Positions 9,576-17,960 of a stretch of DNA of 64,000 nt are shown in pieces. Both the position numbers and the translations under genes were made by a program. The stretch is from Sinorhizobium sojae CCBAU 05684 (GTDB lineage Bacteria; Pseudomonadota; Alphaproteobacteria; Rhizobiales; Rhizobiaceae). The first letter of the stretch is position 1. Each line of letters starts with the position of its first letter. The notes beneath the pieces were generated by a model that saw nothing but the letters and a program-made list of their open reading frames with translations, did not search any database and was not told the DNA's origin. The stretch is taken from assembly GCF_002288525.1 (NCBI RefSeq), contig NZ_CP023069.1, positions 62,001 through 126,000 on the forward strand, read 5' to 3'.

Positions 9576-10469
9576 TCAGGCGCTTGCGGGCAGGCGCAGT
9601 TCGACTTTCAGAAGATTTTCGAAAACTTCTGCTACGCTCGTGGAATCCTTGCCTCCAAGACCTTCGGCGCGTGCCATATTGTAGATTTGGCGGACCATCT
9701 GACCGAGCGGCATGGGGTAAGCCGAGAACTCCTCGAGGCACAGGGAGATGTCCTTGTGCATCAGATCGAGTGCGAAGTTTGCAGGACGCTCTTCGGTGAA
9801 AAGCGTTTTTGGGAGGTAGTCGAGCATCTTGCTGCCCGCGAGTCCGCCGGACAGGACTTCCGTCAGAACAGATAGGTTCGCGCCGGATTTGACGCTGGCG
9901 GAAAGCACTTCGCCTAGGGCAACGGTATTGATTGCCGTCAGGAGGTTATGGGCGAGTTTGGTCAGTTGGCCAGAACCGACAGGGCCGCAATGCACAATGC
10001 GGCCGGCGATCGGGCCGAGGACCGGGCGGGCTGCATCGAGAACGTCTTGGCTTCCGCCAGCCATAACCAGAAGAGTCCCGGCGCTGGCGCCGGCGACACC
10101 GCCGCTGACCGGCGCGTCCATGAAGTGAACGCCCTTCGCTTCGCACTGTGCTGCAATGGCCTTGGTTGTCGATGCATCGACTGTGCTGAAGTCGATAACC
10201 GTAGCGCCCGCGGCCACTTTCTTGAGGATACCATTCTCGCCGGTAATGGCGTCGCGAAGAGTGGCAGGACTCGGCAGGCTGCTGAGAACAAACATGGCTG
10301 GCGCGGCGGCGGCACTCGGCGATGCCTCAACGACAGCGCCTTTTACAGCAAGCTCAGCGGTAGCCGCCGTGTTGGGATCAAAAACGTGGACCACATGACC
10401 TGCATCGAGTAGGCGAAGCGCCATTCTCGAACCCATCCGACCAACACCAATAAAAGCAACCGTAGTCAT
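9576..10469 (-). CDS. 3-hydroxyisobutyrate dehydrogenase-like beta-hydroxyacid dehydrogenase
   Basis: 297-residue NAD(P)-dependent beta-hydroxyacid dehydrogenase. The N-terminus gives the nucleotide motif AFIGVGRMGSRMALRLLDAG. The substrate motif FMDAPVSGGVAGASAGTL and the catalytic-lysine region GSGQLTKLAHNLL follow, all as in the HIBADH/tartronate semialdehyde reductase family. Start at 10469 is supported by GAGGAAGG about 6 bp upstream; the longer frame to 10562 would run through the promoter region. First gene of the long minus-strand operon, 28 bp before the aldehyde dehydrogenase. Pairs naturally with it (hydroxyacid - semialdehyde - acid). Confidence 0.88.
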   Translation of the reverse strand: MTTVAFIGVGRMGSRMALRLLDAGHVVHVFDPNTAATAELAVKGAVVEASPSAAAAPAMFVLSSLPSPATLRDAITGENGILKKVAAGATVIDFSTVDASTTKAIAAQCEAKGVHFMDAPVSGGVAGASAGTLLVMAGGSQDVLDAARPVLGPIAGRIVHCGPVGSGQLTKLAHNLLTAINTVALGEVLSASVKSGANLSVLTEVLSGGLAGSKMLDYLPKTLFTEERPANFALDLMHKDISLCLEEFSAYPMPLGQMVRQIYNMARAEGLGGKDSTSVAEVFENLLKVELRLPASA

Positions 10470-10507
10470 CTTGTACCTTCCTCGTGATGAGCCAATAGAC
10501 TCTGTCC

Positions 10508-10584
10508 AAAAAAGGGGAGGCCAAGAAAGACGATCCGACAGCACGCGCGGTCGAGCGATCACTCTCTAATTGTTCCCCTTTTTT
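10508..10584. promoter_or_regulatory. Inverted repeat in divergent LysR/operon promoter region
   Basis: AAAAAAGGGGA at 10508-10518 is repeated inverted as TCCCCTTTTTT at 10574-10584, 55 bp apart. The region lies between the operon start (10469) and the LysR start (10671). Widely spaced dyads in a divergent promoter are a common place for LysR control, but the arms do not show an obvious T-N11-A box. It may instead be a long-loop hairpin in either 5' leader. Confidence 0.4.
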
Positions 10585-10670
10585 TACGTATTGATCACAG
10601 AAAATGAGTGAAAGAAAAGGCGACGCTTGATAACACTACATGTAAGAAAAACTTACGGACTGCGTTTATC

Positions 10671-11591
10671 ATGCTCAATCTCTCACGGCTGCAACTTCTT
10701 CATGAGCTCTCGGTCCTTGGCACGATTTCGGCGGTTGCAAGATCCCTGAACCTGACGCGGCCCGCTGTCTCGCAGCAACTCTCTCTCCTTGAGAAGGAGC
10801 TTGGCCTCGTTCTGTTCGAGCGCTCGGGGAGAGGTGTACGCTGGACATCGGCCGGCGAGCGTTTGTTGGCCGGCATTGGCGGAATACTTCAGGCCGTGAA
10901 CGAAGTAGAAGCGGATCTCGCGCGAACTGCACAAACGGTGACCGGCGACTTGCGTATCGCTGCATTCGGTTCAGCAGCTGCAACTATCATCCCACAAGCG
11001 ATTACCCAGCTGGCAAAACAGCACCCCTCGCTGGAGATCTTTTTCAACGAAATGGAGCCGGGTGACGGCCTCAAAGCGACTGCGACGAAGCAGGTCGACA
11101 TCGCAATCGTAGACGATCTAACTGGGACGGAAAACTTCGCGCACCAGCTGGACTTCCAGCCCCTTTACATCGACCCCTTTAAAGCCGTTGTTTCAGTCGA
11201 TCACAGATTAGCGGGCACTGGACGAAAGTCGGTCGAACTATGGGAACTTGCCCAGGAAAAATGGGCCCTGAACCAATCAGCCATTGGCTATCAGACGTTC
11301 ATCGTGAACGCGTGCCATGCGGAGGGATATACGCCACAAATCATGTCGAGCTGCCGCAACATTGCAGCGACATTGGAGTTTGTGCGAACCGGAAGCTTCG
11401 TTACCGTTCTTCCAGGTCTTGCGACGCACAATATACTGCTCGATCCCGATTTTCGGTGCCTGGACCTACGCCCTGTAACACAGCGGCGACTTTTTTCGGC
11501 ATTCGCAAAGGGAAGCAAAGCTCGGCCCGCCATTTCTGCTGCATTGGAAGCGTTCGAACACGCATGTTCGATATTCATCGATCATCGATGA
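10671..11591 (+). CDS. LysR-family transcriptional regulator
   Basis: 306-residue regulator. The winged HTH is N-terminal (LNLSRLQLLHELSVLGTISA, then VARSLNLTRPAVSQQLSLLE and KELGLVLFERSGRGVRWTSAG). An effector-binding periplasmic-protein-like domain fills the rest, starting near VTGDLRIAAFGSAAATIIPQ. An upstream ATG at 10608 would add 21 unusual residues; the start at 10671 matches the family. It is divergent from the operon at 1538-10469, with about 200 bp between, which strongly suggests it controls that operon. Confidence 0.9.
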   Translation: MLNLSRLQLLHELSVLGTISAVARSLNLTRPAVSQQLSLLEKELGLVLFERSGRGVRWTSAGERLLAGIGGILQAVNEVEADLARTAQTVTGDLRIAAFGSAAATIIPQAITQLAKQHPSLEIFFNEMEPGDGLKATATKQVDIAIVDDLTGTENFAHQLDFQPLYIDPFKAVVSVDHRLAGTGRKSVELWELAQEKWALNQSAIGYQTFIVNACHAEGYTPQIMSSCRNIAATLEFVRTGSFVTVLPGLATHNILLDPDFRCLDLRPVTQRRLFSAFAKGSKARPAISAALEAFEHACSIFIDHR

Positions 11592-12200
11592 TCACCAACC
11601 AGACAGGAGAAGCTCGCACGGCTCGGTTTGTCTGAACAGTTTCGGGCGTGTGTGACCTGGCGCTGGTTTGGAGGCGTTAGGGCGACGGTATATTGTCTCG
11701 ATGCCCACCTTGTTTATCAGTGTGGCGACGTGCCGCCGCCCAGTTTCCAGGCCTTCTCCTCTCAAGAGCCCTTGCAAGATACGACTTCCGGCAAAAGGGT
11801 AGTCGAGATGTAGTTCGTCGATCCCCGAGCGAATGCGACGCATTCGTCCGCCGCCGCCTCAGAGCCAGATCGCTGTGCCACACTGAACGTGGAGAATAGT
11901 AGACGGCTGCCACGGCTGAAGCCGAGAAGCTTCACCTGGCGCACGACGGATAGCCTATGATCGCGGTCGATCATTTGTTGTCCCGCATCAATCCGCCTTG
12001 CCCAGCGCACCGGATAAAAAATCGTTCTCCAGCGTCAGTGCGCCGATTTTGGCGTGCAGCGTTTTCACATCGACGGTTGGACGCGCCGGTTCCGCCTTCG
12101 CTTCATCACCGAATACGCCTGTCGCCCCCTCAAGGAGCGGTCGTCTTGTATGGTCTCTCCTGTTCCCGGCATCTAAGCCGAAGTCAGGCAGAAATTCCAC
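11592..12200 (-). pseudogene. IS3-family transposase relic (orfA and orfB pieces)
   Basis: Two broken pieces on the minus strand. At 12200-11988 is the end of an OrfA-type protein (VDVKTLHAKIGALTLENDFL, leucine-zipper end). At 11843-11592 is an OrfB piece (IDELHLDYPFAGSRILQGLL, then GRRHVATLINKVGIETIYRR). The DDE catalytic core is absent. It lies just behind the LysR gene and marks the left edge of the IS-rich zone. Confidence 0.7.
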
Positions 12201-12209
12201 TTATCCTAG

Positions 12210-12514
12210 CTGTGCAGATTTCCCGAGCCAGCTCTTACTACGACAACGAGGAATTCCATAAGGCGATCTATGCGGCCAGCCGAAGCGAGTTTCTCGAGGA
12301 ACAATGCCTGCAACTGCACCGGCGCCTGCGGCCCTACCGCCGCCTGCAATTGCGCGTGCGCAATCGGTTGTCGACGTCTTTCTCGGAACATTGCGCCATC
12401 GTCGATGCGATCTTTGCTGGAAACGGAGAGGACGCCCGCCGCCTGCTGCGGGGACATGTCGGCATTCAGGGCGAGCGGTTCAGCGATCTCGTTGCAAGCA
12501 TGGCGGCCAGATAA
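12210..12514 (+). pseudogene. GntR/FadR-type regulator, C-terminal FCD fragment
   Basis: About 100 residues matching the end of an FCD ligand-binding domain: NEEFHKAIYAASRSEFL, EHCAIVDAIFAGNGEDARRL, then LLRGHVGIQGERF. The N-terminal winged-helix DNA-binding domain is missing; sequence upstream belongs to the IS3 relic. Probably a decapitated gene left by IS-mediated deletion, not functional. Confidence 0.65.
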
Positions 12515-12547
12515 TCCCGGCGACGCCGAACGCACGGGTATTGTCGC

Positions 12548-12677
12548 TTAGCAACGCTGGTCGGTCAGCCAGTCGGCAAAAATGCGTGCCAGTCGCCTCT
12601 GGCTGCCCGATTTCGGATAGGCGATATAATGCCCGATATATCGGTTGTCCCGGAATTTCCCGGCAAACGCTTTGACC
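12548..12677 (-). pseudogene. C-terminal fragment of a LysR-like regulator
   Basis: The last about 43 residues (FRDNRYIGHYIAYPKSGSQR, then RLARIFADWLTDQRC) look like the end of a LysR effector domain. The frame is cut exactly where the IS6-family copy begins at 12678. Identification is by short similarity only. Confidence 0.4.
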
Positions 12678-13497
12678 GGCACTGTAAAGTTATCAGCGGA
12701 TTGATGCAGCGATAGCTGGCGGGGACGGCTGTCAGGCTGCGGCGACACACGCGATTTTGCTCCAGATTTGCATGGCGGCGTTACGCAGGTCTTGATGTTG
12801 AGCCGATGACAGCGTATTGCGGGGAAAGTGGAACAGGTTGGCAATCGGATCATGGATGGAAACGAACCGCTGAAGCTGGCGTGCCGACTTGAAGCGTTTC
12901 ATGGTCCTTTCGCGTCGTCGGGTCGGCTGGTGCGAATTTTCCGCTCGATTATTTAGGCCTTTGTGCGACCGGTGTTCGACACCGGGCATGAGGTCGCGCC
13001 TGGCGGCATCATAGGACCGGAGCTTGTCGGTGATCATGACCCGTGGTGTCCGCCCTTGAGCCTTCAGCAACTTGCGCATCAGGCGCTTTGCCGCCTTGGC
13101 ATTTCGGCGGCTTTGCACCAGCACTTCGAGGACGAAGCCGTCCTGATCGACGGCACGCCAGAGCCACTGCTTCTTGCCATTGATGGCCACCACACATTCG
13201 TCGAGATGCCATTTGTCGCCCAGGCAGCCGGCTGACCGTCGCTTGATCTCCCGGGCGAAATGCCGTCCGAATTTCTCCGCCCAGCTTCGAATGGTCTGAT
13301 GCGTGACGATGATGCCGCGGGACGCCAGCATGTCCTCAACCATGCGCAGGCTGAGCGGAAAGCGAAAGTAGAGCCATACCGCGTGCGCAATGATCTCAGC
13401 GGGATAGCGGTGGCGACGATAAAGCGGATCACGAGCAACTTCTGACATGGCCCATGTACGCACATCTTCCTCAGCCGTCGGTTAACTTTACGGTGCC
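12678..13497 (-). mobile_element. IS6-family insertion sequence, copy 1
   Basis: 820-bp element bounded by GGCACTGTAAAGTTA on the left and TAACTTTACGGTGCC on the right, which are imperfect inverted repeats. One of six copies in the window. The 8-bp flanks (CTTTGACC / ACCCGGGG) do not match, so there is no target duplication. It ends 22 bp before the tts box of nopM. Confidence 0.92.
12732..13463 (-). CDS. IS6-family DDE transposase (intact, copy 1)
   Basis: Full-length transposase of up to 243 residues; the start may be the second ATG at 13448 (MSEVARDPLYRRHRYPAEII). An N-terminal HTH (ASRGIIVTHQTIRSWAEKFG) is followed by the DDE core: DKWHLDECVVAINGKKQWLW, MITDKLRSYDAARRDL and NRAENSHQPTRRRERTMKRF. 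Together with copy 3 it is one of only two copies with an undamaged C-terminus. It could therefore supply transposase to the damaged copies. Confidence 0.9.
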   Translation of the reverse strand: MRTWAMSEVARDPLYRRHRYPAEIIAHAVWLYFRFPLSLRMVEDMLASRGIIVTHQTIRSWAEKFGRHFAREIKRRSAGCLGDKWHLDECVVAINGKKQWLWRAVDQDGFVLEVLVQSRRNAKAAKRLMRKLLKAQGRTPRVMITDKLRSYDAARRDLMPGVEHRSHKGLNNRAENSHQPTRRRERTMKRFKSARQLQRFVSIHDPIANLFHFPRNTLSSAQHQDLRNAAMQIWSKIACVAAA

Positions 13498-13519
13498 ACC
13501 CGGGGTTCTGCAGCGACAC

Positions 13520-13549
13520 TCGTCAGCTGATCGACAGGAAGGCCTGCTA
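13520..13549 (+). promoter_or_regulatory. tts box upstream of nopM
   Basis: A 30-bp block fits the rhizobial tts box recognised by TtsI. It starts TCGTCAGCT, has the central TCGACAG, and ends CTGCTA. The spacing is as in the box before gunA in this window. It lies about 250 bp upstream of the nopM ATG and 22 bp from the IS6 copy 1 end. It predicts flavonoid/NodD/TtsI-dependent expression. Confidence 0.8.
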
Positions 13550-13797
13550 AGGGCAGCACGCTGCCACGTTGACGGGTCCTCCAGGCTTATCTGGCCAACG
13601 AAATGGCAGGACTCCTCGCAGCAGTATCGCTTTATTTGCTGCGGCGGGAGTCGTGTGAACCTGTCCCGGCTCGGGGCAGGAGCCGCAGCGCACTTGCACT
13701 TGCTCTCGAATGATCAATTGCGCTGCGCAACCACCTGCCTCGCGGCCTTGAGAAGCGGCGGGCGTGCTATTTGTTCTAACGACGAAGAAAGATATCG

Positions 13798-15543
13798 ATG
13801 AACATAGGAGACGCACAGCAGAGTGCAGGTTCTTCCCCGGCCACTTCTGAAGAGGGGGAGCAGGAAAGTTACCTCAGCGGCTTCGCCCGAGCCGTGGCGG
13901 ATTTGGTCGAAGCCATGACAGGATATCGGACCCCGGCCTCCGCGCGCGCGCAGATCCTGGACAACTGGGTTGCCGAAGAGGGGCAGGGCGAAGCCGAGAA
14001 TCGGCGACAGGGGCGCACACGAATTAGGGGTTCGGACAACACGGGCTCGCACTCGCTGGATTTGTCCTCCCTCTCCCTGACCGCTTTGCCCGCCGCCCTG
14101 CCGCCAAGATTGCTGGAACTGCGCGCCAGGCACAACGAACTAAGCAGCCTGCCCGCTAGCTTCCCCCCCGGTCTTCAGCATCTTCTCATTAGCCATAACC
14201 GGTTGACCAGTTTGCCGGACGCTCTTCCGGCGACCCTCTCTCGGCTGGAGGTGGCCGATAACAGCTTGACCAGTCTGCCGGCCAACCTTCCGGCTGGGCT
14301 CGAGATCCTGAACGCAAGCGACAACCGACTAACTAGCCTGCCGGACGCTCTCCCGAGCAGGCTCACCTCGCTCGCGGTTAGTGGCAATCAGCTGACCGAC
14401 CTCCCCGACTCCCTCCCATCGGGGCTTATTGAACTCGATGTCAGCAGCAATCAATTGGCCAACCTCCCCGACCCCCTTCCGAGCACGCTCCAATCGCTCA
14501 ATCTCAGCGGTAACCGGCTGACCGGCCTGCCTGAGGATCTTCTTGAGGGTCGTGTACCGAATCTTAGTCTCAGCTACCCGCATTTGGAGAACCTCGAGTT
14601 CGGGGATAACCCGCTGCCGGACGACGTCCTCGCTAATCTGGCGGCGGCTGAAGCGCCACCGCAGCTTGCGCAGCAATCTCTATATGAGGCTGCCGCGCAC
14701 TGGCTCGCAGACGACCCGGCGACGCTGGCCGAATGGCAGCACTTTGCGGATGAGCCAGGCGCCCAGGACTACGCGCAGTTCCTGGAGAGGCTACGAGGGA
14801 CCGTGAATTATGGCAATGACGAGTTTCGGCAGAGAGTGGCTGATGATCTGCGGCAGACGGCGGCCAATCCGAGATTGCGCGAGCAGTTTTTTGCACAGGC
14901 TTCCGACGCCAACGCGAGCTGCGAGGATCGAGTTACCTTGCACTGGAACGGTATGCAGACCGCGCGCCTCAACGCTGATGTCGAGGGCGGCGTCTATGAC
15001 GATCGTCTTGGCGAACTGATCCAGCGCGGCCGTGTTGCGTTCCGCTTAGAGGCGCTCGACGAGATCGCGCGCGACAGGGTCAACTCGCTCCTCAGCCTCG
15101 ACCCGAACATAGACGACGTCGAAGTCTACTTGGCCTATCAACATCGGCTGCGCGAGCCGCTGGAGCTCAGTCACGTCGCCCCTGACATGCGCTTCCTGGC
15201 GGTCTCTCACGTAAGCGAGGATGATGCGACGGAGGCGCTGGACCTGATCCGGGAGCGGGAAGCGAACCAATTCACCGACTACATGGCAACCCGCTGGCAA
15301 CCTTGGGAGACGGTGCTGAGGCGCATCGCACCGGACGAACATGCAGCGATGCAGGACCGGCTCGTCGAAGCCATGGGCGAAGAGTTTCAGAGCCGTCTGG
15401 ATCAGCGACTGGCCGAACATGGTCTGGTAGGCGATGTCGATGCCGAGCGGGTGCTCGGAGCCCAAGTCCGAAACCAAATCGCAGGCGAGATCAAAGGCGA
15501 GGTCATGAACCGGCTGCTCTCAGAGCGTGGCCTAGAACAATGA
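13798..15543 (+). CDS. nopM: NopM-type effector, LRR-NEL E3 ubiquitin ligase
   Basis: 581 residues. Residues about 80-260 hold leucine-rich repeats of the IpaH/YopM style (repeated SLPDALPxxL and LxxLxVSxNxLTxLP). Residues about 285-575 form a novel E3 ligase (NEL) domain. The catalytic cysteine is visible as Cys375 in ASCEDRVTLHWNGMQTA, with the downstream helix-rich part ending in QIAGEIKGEVMNRLLSERG. Rhizobial NopM is known to be secreted by the type III system and to ubiquitinate in the plant cell. No signal peptide is present, as expected for a type III substrate. A tts box lies upstream and a strong hairpin directly downstream. The gene is framed by directly repeated IS6 copies 1 and 2. 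Confidence 0.92.
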   Translation: MNIGDAQQSAGSSPATSEEGEQESYLSGFARAVADLVEAMTGYRTPASARAQILDNWVAEEGQGEAENRRQGRTRIRGSDNTGSHSLDLSSLSLTALPAALPPRLLELRARHNELSSLPASFPPGLQHLLISHNRLTSLPDALPATLSRLEVADNSLTSLPANLPAGLEILNASDNRLTSLPDALPSRLTSLAVSGNQLTDLPDSLPSGLIELDVSSNQLANLPDPLPSTLQSLNLSGNRLTGLPEDLLEGRVPNLSLSYPHLENLEFGDNPLPDDVLANLAAAEAPPQLAQQSLYEAAAHWLADDPATLAEWQHFADEPGAQDYAQFLERLRGTVNYGNDEFRQRVADDLRQTAANPRLREQFFAQASDANASCEDRVTLHWNGMQTARLNADVEGGVYDDRLGELIQRGRVAFRLEALDEIARDRVNSLLSLDPNIDDVEVYLAYQHRLREPLELSHVAPDMRFLAVSHVSEDDATEALDLIREREANQFTDYMATRWQPWETVLRRIAPDEHAAMQDRLVEAMGEEFQSRLDQRLAEHGLVGDVDAERVLGAQVRNQIAGEIKGEVMNRLLSERGLEQ

Positions 15544-15556
15544 GACTTCCCAAGAG

Positions 15557-15587
15557 TGTCAATCGGCGTTGGCAACGCCGATTGACA
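15557..15587 (+). terminator. Strong hairpin after nopM
   Basis: TGTCAATCGGCGTT (15557-15570) pairs with AACGCCGATTGACA (15574-15587) across a 3-nt loop, starting 14 bp after the nopM stop. The stem is perfect over 14 bp. There is no clear T-run after it, so it may be a Rho-assisted or bidirectional terminator. The remaining sequence to 15773 shows no supported gene. Confidence 0.6.
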
Positions 15588-15773
15588 GTTTCGAGCATTG
15601 ACGAGCATGGCATCATGGGGTCGAAACAAGAACTGCGCGAAATCGTACGCTAATATAAGGCCGAACAGAGTGTAAGCATCACGCGGCGCGCAGGATTCGT
15701 GCGGGAAGTCGCAAAGGTCTGAAGCCCTCCGGTATTTTCTGTTCATCCTCCCAGGAATAGATGCCGGTGAGAT

Positions 15774-16587
15774 GGCACTGTAAAGTTATCAGCGGATTGA
15801 TGCAGCGATAGCTGGCGGGGACGGCTGTCAGGCTGCGGCGACACACGCGATTTTGCTCCAGATTTGCATGGCGGCGTTACGCAGGTCTTGATGTTGAGCC
15901 GATGACAGCGTATTGCGGGGAAAGTGGAACAGGTTGGCAATCGGATCATGGAAACGAACCGCTGAAGCTGGCGTGCCGACTTGAAGCGTTTCATGGTCCT
16001 TTCGCGTCGTCGGGTCGGCTGGTGCGAATTTTCCGCTCGATTATTTAGGCCTTGTGCGACCGGTGTTCGACACCGGGCATGAGGTCGCGCCTGGCGGCAT
16101 CATAGGACCGGAGCTTGTCGGTGATCATGACCCGTGGTGTCCGCCCTTGAGCCACAGCAACTTGCGCATCAGGCGCTTTGCCGCCTTGGCATTTCGGCGG
16201 CTTTGCACCAGCACTTCGAGGACGAAGCCGTCCTGATCGACGGCACGCCAGAGCCACTGCTTCTTGCCATTGATGGCCACCACACATTCGTCGAGATGCC
16301 ATTTGTCGCCCAGGCAGCCGGCTGACCGTCGCTTGATCTCCCGGGCGAAATGCCGTCCGAATTTCTCCGCCCAGCTTCGAATGGTCTGATGCGTGACGAT
16401 GATGCCGCGGGACGCCAGCATGTCCTCAACCATGCGCAGGCTGAGCGGAAAGCGAAAGTAGAGCCATACCGCGTGCGCAATGATCTCAGCGGGATAGCGG
16501 TGGCGACGATAAAGCGGATCACGAGCAACTTCTGACATGGCCCATGTACGCACATCTTCCTCAGCCGTCGGTTAACTTTACGGTGCC
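15774..16587 (-). mobile_element. IS6-family insertion sequence, copy 2 (defective transposase)
   Basis: 814 bp, same ends and orientation as copy 1. Its transposase is broken three times relative to copies 1 and 3: a 1-bp loss near 16153 (ORF turns to KLLWLKGG), a 1-bp loss near 16050, and a 4-bp loss near 15947. Flanks (GGTGAGAT / GCTGCAAG) are not duplicated. With copy 1 it forms a direct-repeat frame around nopM. Confidence 0.9.
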
Positions 16588-17044
16588 GCTGCAAGCCCAT
16601 GAGCGAGGCTATGCCTTCGAGGCCTTCCTGAGGCGGTGCTTCGACATGGCGGGCCTGACGGCGCGTGAGCCGTTCCGCAACACCGGCGAGCAGATCGACG
16701 GCAGTTTCCTGCTCGGCGAGGAAACCTACCTCCTCGAGGCAAAATGGCATTCACAGCCGACGGGTGTCGCCGACCTCCATGTCTTCCACGGTAAGCTCGA
16801 CCAGAAGGCCGCGTGGGCCCGCGGTCTATTCGTGAGCTACAACGGTTTCACGACCGAGGGCCTGGCGGCGTTCGGTTCGGGCAAGCGGCTCATCTGCATG
16901 GATGGCCGCGACATCTACGACGCACTCGATCGTCAGATCCCGCTGAAGGCGGTCCTCGAACGCAAAGTGCGCAGGGCTGCTGAAACGGGTCGCCCCTTCA
17001 TCCCGGCGCGGGAACTTTTCGATCAACACGGGGGCAGCCGATGA
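16588..17044 (+). pseudogene. PD-(D/E)XK restriction-endonuclease-like protein, 5' end removed by IS6
   Basis: The frame opens straight out of IS6 copy 2 and has no start of its own. It contains a type IV/Mrr-like nuclease core: HERGYAFEAFLRRCFDMAGL, then EQIDGSFLLGEETYLLEAKW (Asp and Glu-x-Lys catalytic set) and ARGLFVSYNGFTTEGLAAF. The native start is lost. Its TGA overlaps the ATG of the next gene (ATGA at 17041-17044), so the nuclease and the KAP-type NTPase were translationally coupled. Such pairs are plausible defence modules; the exact system was not identified. Confidence 0.7.
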
Positions 17045-17526
17045 TCCTGACCGATAACGAAACCAAGGTCGATCTCCTCAACAACGAGGCGATCGCGACG
17101 ACGATCATAAAGCTCCTGCGGGACCGGCCAGATCAACCGGTAACGATCGGCGTGCATGGCGATTGGGGTGCCGGCAAATCCAGTGTCCTCGAGATGATCG
17201 AGGCCGGCTTCGAAAAGGAATCCAAGGTCCTCTGCCTCAAATTCAACGGATGGCGCTTCCAGGGCTTCGAAGACGCCAAGATTGCGGTGATCGAGGGCAT
17301 CGTCACGGGGTTGATCGAGAAGCGGCCCGCGCTGACGAGGGCGGGAGAAGCCGTAGAGGACGTCTTCCGACGCATCGACTGGCTCAAAGTTGCCAAAAAG
17401 GCGGGCGGCCTCGCCTTCACCTCCTTCACGGGGATTCCCACTCCCGATCAGATCACCGCGATCGTGGGCTGTCGTTTGGCACTTAAACGTAAGAATGCGG
17501 CCGCTTCTTTCTTGGTTGGCACTTAA
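17041..17526 (+). pseudogene. KAP-family P-loop NTPase, truncated after about 145 residues
   Basis: The N-terminus is a clear KAP-type NTPase: PDQPVTIGVHGDWGAGKSSV (Walker A GDWGAGKSS), then KVLCLKFNGWRFQGFEDAKI, the typical tryptophan-containing strand. Native sequence stops near 17470; the last residues (RLALKRKNAAASFLVGT) come from an inserted or joined element. KAP NTPases normally run to 500-700 residues, with membrane or Walker B segments that are absent here. KAP ATPases occur in several anti-phage systems; here the protein is surely non-functional. Confidence 0.75.
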
Positions 17527-17564
17527 TTTGAGATTTTATGCGCCGATAATCTCAAATTAAGTGC
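17475..17564. repeat. Perfect AT-rich palindrome with flanking direct repeat (IS-end-like)
   Basis: GCACTTAATTTGAGATT (17519-17535) and AATCTCAAATTAAGTGC (17548-17564) are perfect inverted 17-bp arms around a 12-bp spacer. TTGGCACTTAA occurs at 17475-17485 and again at 17516-17526. Repeated terminal motifs like this suit the end of an IS21-like or integrated element at the break in the KAP gene. It also sits at the 3' end of the gene at 17552. Confidence 0.55.
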
Positions 17565-17960
17565 AACTGCGAAGACGTCCGCGACTGACGTGCGCAGTCC
17601 AAGATCTCGTCTATAGCGCTGCCGAAGCGAGCTTTGTTCTCGCCCATCATATGGCTACGCAGCATGTGAAGCATCTCCGGCCCGGCGCGCTGGACGATGG
17701 CCACACCAGCTAAAAGAGCTGGCCTCAAGTGCAGCGGCAAGAGCGTACTTGCTCGCGACGGAAGTTTGCTTGTTTCCATCCTGAGAACGTCATCGAGATC
17801 AGGAATGATCACGCCGAGCACTCTATAGCCGGACCGTTCGTAATAAGCGGGGAAAGCCTTCGGAACGCGTCGCATCAGCAGGAGGCCGGCAATCTCGCTT
17901 GGTGCCATCCAGTTTTGCATACCGCGCTCGGCCTCGTCGTCGAGAAGCTGTTCTCCTATA
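17552..17960 (-). pseudogene. Unidentified protein, 5' end cut by IS630
   Basis: The frame is open from the IS630 edge at 17960 to a stop at 17552. An ATG at 17920 would give 122 residues, but coding continues upstream in frame (IGEQLLDDEAERG), so the gene probably lost its start. Visible: MAPSEIAGLLLMRRVPKAFP, GVIIPDLDDVLRMETSKLPS, then a helical end AGPEMLHMLRSHMMGENKAR. I do not recognise the family. No signal or membrane segment is evident. Confidence 0.4.

Noticed and set aside
15046..15477. Minus-strand frame opposite the NEL domain of nopM
   Set aside because: Antisense shadow; composition mirrors the real gene.
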